Shown here: piece by piece, positions 61,717 to 64,000 of the stretch | Layout of the letters: each line of letters starts with the position of its first letter | Numbering within the stretch: the first letter of the stretch is position 1 | Source of the DNA: Aquabacterium fontiphilum | GTDB lineage: Bacteria; Pseudomonadota; Gammaproteobacteria; Burkholderiales; Burkholderiaceae_C | Length of the DNA: 64,000 nt | Assembly: GCF_009909205.1 (NCBI RefSeq) | Contig: NZ_JAAAPN010000011.1 | Location: 62,001-126,000 of the forward strand | Direction of reading: 5' to 3' | Translations under genes and position numbers: made by a program | The notes under the pieces: generated by a model | The model's input: only the letters and a program-made list of their open reading frames with translations | What the model was told of the DNA's origin: nothing | The model's database searches: none

Positions 61717-62417
61717 TCCACGTACTGGTCATTGAAGATGACCGTCGCGTGTCCGACTTCCTGTCGCGGGGCCTGCGCGCGGAAGGGCACCAGGTCGAGG
61801 TCTGCCATGACGCTGCGACGGGTCTGCAACGCGCCTGCGCGTGGGCCAGCGACATGGCGGACCAAGCCAGCGTCGTGCTGTTGGACCGCATGCTGCCCGG
61901 AACGGATGGCGCGGCCCTGTGCAGCGCGCTGCGTGAGCGCGGCGTCACCCTGCCGATTCTGATGCTGACCGCCCTGGGCAGCACGGACGACAAGGTGCAT
62001 GGTCTGCGCGCAGGTGCCGACGACTACCTCGTCAAACCATTTGCATTCGACGAGCTGCTGGCCCGCATCGAGGCGCTCGCACGCCGCAGCCGGACCACGC
62101 TCCAGGCACCGGACCCGGTGCTGCAGATCGCCGATCTGGTGCTGCATCGCGACACCATGCGTGTCACCCGCGCAGGCCAGCCGCTCAACCTCACGGCCCG
62201 GGAGCTGGCTTTGCTGGAGCTGCTCATGTCATCGCCTGGCAAGCTGCTGAGCCGTGAGCGCATTCTGTCGCGTGTGTGGGGCGCCCACGCGGACCCGCTG
62301 ACCAATGTCGTCGATGTCTACATCCGGCGCCTGCGGGTCAAGGTGGATGAGGGGCGGGAGCCACCACTCATCCACACCGTGCGCGGGCTGGGCTACCGGC
62401 TGGAGCCACCCGCCTGA
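61713..62417 (+). CDS. OmpR-family response regulator
   Basis: 234 residues. Receiver (1-118): ED at 8-9, Asp58 in VVLLDRMLPG, Thr in MLTALGS, Lys in YLVKPF. C-terminal winged helix (about 130-232) with LTARELALLELLMSSPGKLLSRE and VDVYIRRLRVKVDEG. It binds tandem repeats as a dimer. The ATG at 61713 follows AGGAGGGG and overlaps the kinase stop. Probable binding sites of 11-bp period lie upstream of its own operon and of the secreted protein gene to the right. Confidence 0.95.
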   Translation: MIHVLVIEDDRRVSDFLSRGLRAEGHQVEVCHDAATGLQRACAWASDMADQASVVLLDRMLPGTDGAALCSALRERGVTLPILMLTALGSTDDKVHGLRAGADDYLVKPFAFDELLARIEALARRSRTTLQAPDPVLQIADLVLHRDTMRVTRAGQPLNLTARELALLELLMSSPGKLLSRERILSRVWGAHADPLTNVVDVYIRRLRVKVDEGREPPLIHTVRGLGYRLEPPA

Positions 62418-62436
62418 GGCCCGCGCCACACCCGCC

Positions 62437-63003
62437 TCACTTGGGCGCGTAAGGCAGCGAAGAATGGTGCAGGACGATGCGCAGCTTGCCCGCGTCATCC
62501 TTCTTGAACTGCCAGGTCTTGTCGACCGTGGTCTGCTGGCCTTGCCGATCCGTCAGCGTCACCTTGCCCATCGTGGTGGCCACATCCCCATGGATGTGGA
62601 TGCCTGCATTCTGGATGTCGACCTTGCGCCAGCCTTTGAGCGCAAAGCCCGTGTCCTGCGGGAAGCGGGCGTCGTCGCCGACGAAGTAAGCCAGCGCGCC
62701 CTCGCGCGTGAGCCGGAAAGTCTGAGGCGCCTGGGTCAGCGTCGGCTTGAACAGCACGGGCCCCATCTGGTACGCGTAGGCCGCGTCGATGATGGCCGCC
62801 GCCGTGGCCTTGGCCTTTTTGAGACCACCTTGCTCGTGGTCCTGGCTGATGCGCACCAGCGCTTCGCCCCAGGCCTGCTGCGCCGCGATCACCTCGGCCT
62901 CGGTGACGGTGGTGTTGACCACCGGGGCCGTGGCCATGACGCCGCCCGAGGCGACGGCAAACAGAGCAGCAAATCCGAGGCGGCGTGCGATGTGGGTGTT
63001 CAT
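62437..63003 (-). CDS. Secreted SnoaL/NTF2-like protein, likely target of the adjacent two-component system
   Basis: 188 residues with a signal peptide (1-25, ending VMATA). The mature part is of the small cone-fold type: EVIAAQQAWGEALVRISQDHEQGG, AYAYQMGPVLFKPTLT, FRLTREGALAYFVGDD and LRIVLHHSSLPY. Homologs are sometimes labelled phosphoribosyl-AMP cyclohydrolase, but no HisI metal motif is visible. The ATG follows a full AGGAGGT. Six 11-bp units lie upstream (63040-63105). Function unknown. Confidence 0.8.
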   Translation of the reverse strand: MNTHIARRLGFAALFAVASGGVMATAPVVNTTVTEAEVIAAQQAWGEALVRISQDHEQGGLKKAKATAAAIIDAAYAYQMGPVLFKPTLTQAPQTFRLTREGALAYFVGDDARFPQDTGFALKGWRKVDIQNAGIHIHGDVATTMGKVTLTDRQGQQTTVDKTWQFKKDDAGKLRIVLHHSSLPYAPK

Positions 63004-63030
63004 GGATACCTCCTGTGAATGAACACCCTC

Positions 63031-63105
63031 ATTGCAGCAAATCGGGCTGAAGCTGCCCTGACGTCCGCATGAGCACAGCCTGACGCCCGCATGAACGTCA
63101 GATGA
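63031..63105 (-). promoter_or_regulatory. Six tandem 11-bp repeat units upstream of the secreted protein gene
   Basis: On the plus strand, six successive 11-mers from 63040 to 63105 all end in TGA (63048-63050, 63059-61, 63070-72, 63081-83, 63092-94, 63103-105); read on the minus strand each begins TCA. Units three and five are nearly identical (CGTCCGCATGA, CGCCCGCATGA). An 11-bp period is typical of OmpR/PhoB-family binding. A possible -10 TGCAAT is at 63031-63036, with no -35 consensus, as expected for an activated promoter. Confidence 0.65.
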
Positions 63106-63133
63106 CAGCCGCGCGGGTCAGCACGCCATGAGG

Positions 63134-63577
63134 TCAGTACGTCTTGTACGGCAGGAACTTGCCCGACATCACGATGCTGACGCGGTCGCCGGCCGGGTTG
63201 GGCTCGCGCTGCAGGTCCATCTTGAAGTCGATGGCGCTCATGATGCCGTCACCGAACTCTTCGTGGATCAGGGCTTTGAAGGTTGTGCCATAGACGCTGA
63301 CCAGCTCATAGAAGCGGTAGATCAGCGGATCGGTGGGCACGCTGGTGGGCAGCGAGCCCTTGTAAGGCACTTCCTGCAGCCACAGGCGGGCCGCGGCGGG
63401 CAGATCGAAGATGTCGCCCACGATGGCAGCCTGCTCGGGCGTCAGCGTCATCTGTCCCAGGCAGGCGGCCGTCACCCACTCCTTGCTCAGGCCCACCTTG
63501 GTGGCCACGTCGGCCCACTTGATGCCCTTCTTGACCTTGGCTTCGATGATCAGGTCGGTCACGTCTTCGCGGTTCAT
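63134..63577 (-). CDS. cynS: Cyanate hydratase (cyanase)
   Basis: 147 residues. It converts cyanate and bicarbonate to ammonia and carbon dioxide. Catalytic residues Arg88, Glu91 (IYRFYELVSVYG) and Ser114 (GIMSAIDF) are present, corresponding to Arg96, Glu99 and Ser122 of the E. coli enzyme. The N terminus is an HTH-like helical domain. The ATG at 63577 follows GAAGGAG by 7 nt; an earlier in-frame start at 63601 overlaps the DUF1348 stop. No cyanate transporter or carbonic anhydrase gene is in the window. Confidence 0.97.
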   Translation of the reverse strand: MNREDVTDLIIEAKVKKGIKWADVATKVGLSKEWVTAACLGQMTLTPEQAAIVGDIFDLPAAARLWLQEVPYKGSLPTSVPTDPLIYRFYELVSVYGTTFKALIHEEFGDGIMSAIDFKMDLQREPNPAGDRVSIVMSGKFLPYKTY

Positions 63578-63597
63578 GTCGTTCTCCTTCAAAAAAC

Positions 63598-64000
63598 TCA
63601 CTTGAATTGCCGATCCGCTTCCTGGATCGGAACGTCGTTGATGGACGCCTCGCGCCGGGCCATCAGGCCACGTTCATCGAAGGTCCAGTTCTCGTTGCCG
63701 TAGGCCCGCCACCACTGGCCGGCGTCGTCGTGGTACTCGTACTCGAAGCACACCGAGATGCGGTTGCCGTGGAAGGCGAACAGGCGCTTCTTCAGACGGT
63801 AGCTGTGCTCCCGGGCCCACTTGCGGGTCAGGAAGGCCTTGATGGCCTCACGCCCCTGGAAGAACTCGCTGCGGTTGCGCCACCACGCGTCTTCAGTGTA
63901 GGCGGCCGCGCAGCGTTCGGGGTCCTTGCTGTTCCACGCGTCTTCGGCCATCTGCACCTTCAGGCGCGCCGTCTCTTCGGTGAAAGGCGGCAGCGGGGGG
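63598..64000 (-). CDS. DUF1348 family NTF2-like protein, start beyond window
   Basis: At least 133 codons; the frame is open to base 64000 and the start is a few codons further. Recognised by [55 protein letters not shown] and the Trp-rich centre [20 protein letters not shown]. Cone-fold proteins of unknown reaction. The reading just upstream ([15 protein letters not shown]) agrees with family N termini. 20 bp ahead of cynS, so cotranscribed. Confidence 0.9.
   Translation of the reverse strand, partial: PPLPPFTEETARLKVQMAEDAWNSKDPERCAAAYTEDAWWRNRSEFFQGREAIKAFLTRKWAREHSYRLKKRLFAFHGNRISVCFEYEYHDDAGQWWRAYGNENWTFDERGLMARREASINDVPIQEADRQFK

Noticed and set aside
62437-63003. Phosphoribosyl-AMP cyclohydrolase
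   Set aside because: The protein is exported and lacks the Cys/Asp metal motifs of HisI. The label seems to be inherited from database errors.

Overview
The window looks like chromosomal DNA of a high-GC betaproteobacterium of the order Burkholderiales (Comamonadaceae, Sphaerotilaceae or Leptothrix-like). This rests on family-level recognition of the proteins, the tRNA-tuf-tRNA-secE-nusG / rplK-rplA order, the apaG-gcr pair and uniform GC-rich codon use. No search was possible. No prophage, insertion sequence, rRNA or CRISPR array is visible.

Region 1 (1-9040) is the translation and transcription gene block on the minus strand: tRNA-Tyr, tRNA-Gly, tRNA-Thr, tuf, tRNA-Trp, secE, nusG, then rplK, rplA and the L10 leader of rplJ, which lies beyond the left edge. 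It is split between nusG and rplK by a three-gene plus-strand phosphorelay set (PAS histidine kinase, single-domain receiver, hybrid kinase). The split has been repaired with a terminator after nusG and a good promoter upstream of rplK.

Region 2 (9196-17593) holds an outer-membrane barrel gene and the tryptophan genes. The trp set is in two units, trpE and trpG-trpD-trpC-ung, separated by a membrane GGDEF-EAL protein. Each unit is preceded by its own short Trp-containing leader peptide whose ATG lies 6 nt after a -10 box, so both leader mRNAs should be leaderless.

Region 3 (17748-25614) holds mixed housekeeping and accessory genes: chalcone isomerase-like protein, gph, an orphan GspE/PilB-type ATPase, a possible small RNA, a Baeyer-Villiger monooxygenase with a divergent AraC regulator, and an Hsp70/YegD-like chaperone.

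Region 4 (25639-44085) is the most interesting. Fifteen tightly coupled minus-strand genes make up a Wzx/Wzy-type exopolysaccharide operon (Wza, Wzz, CpsD-like ATPase, polymerase/ligase, flippase, four glycosyltransferases, acyltransferase, PIG-L deacetylase, glycoside hydrolase). It is headed by an acyl-CoA dehydrogenase-like protein, an amino acid:[carrier protein] ligase (a stand-alone seryl-tRNA synthetase relative) and a double alpha/beta hydrolase with a Cys nucleophile. Divergently, an AcpS-type phosphopantetheinyl transferase and an unusual carrier protein complete the set. Together they suggest that an amino acid is loaded on a carrier protein, possibly oxidised, and transferred to the polysaccharide or a precursor.

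Region 5 (44087-64000) contains a periplasmic binding protein, an aminotransferase, two tandem membrane paralogs, arfB, the transglycosylases mltB and mltA, an M48 membrane protease, an orphan NMT1-type binding protein, a ParB-like protein, rpe, phoD, apaG, gcr, and an OmpR-type two-component system. Six 11-bp repeat units lie upstream of a secreted protein gene, and two similarly spaced ones lie upstream of the two-component system. The block ends with cynS and a DUF1348 gene cut by the window edge.
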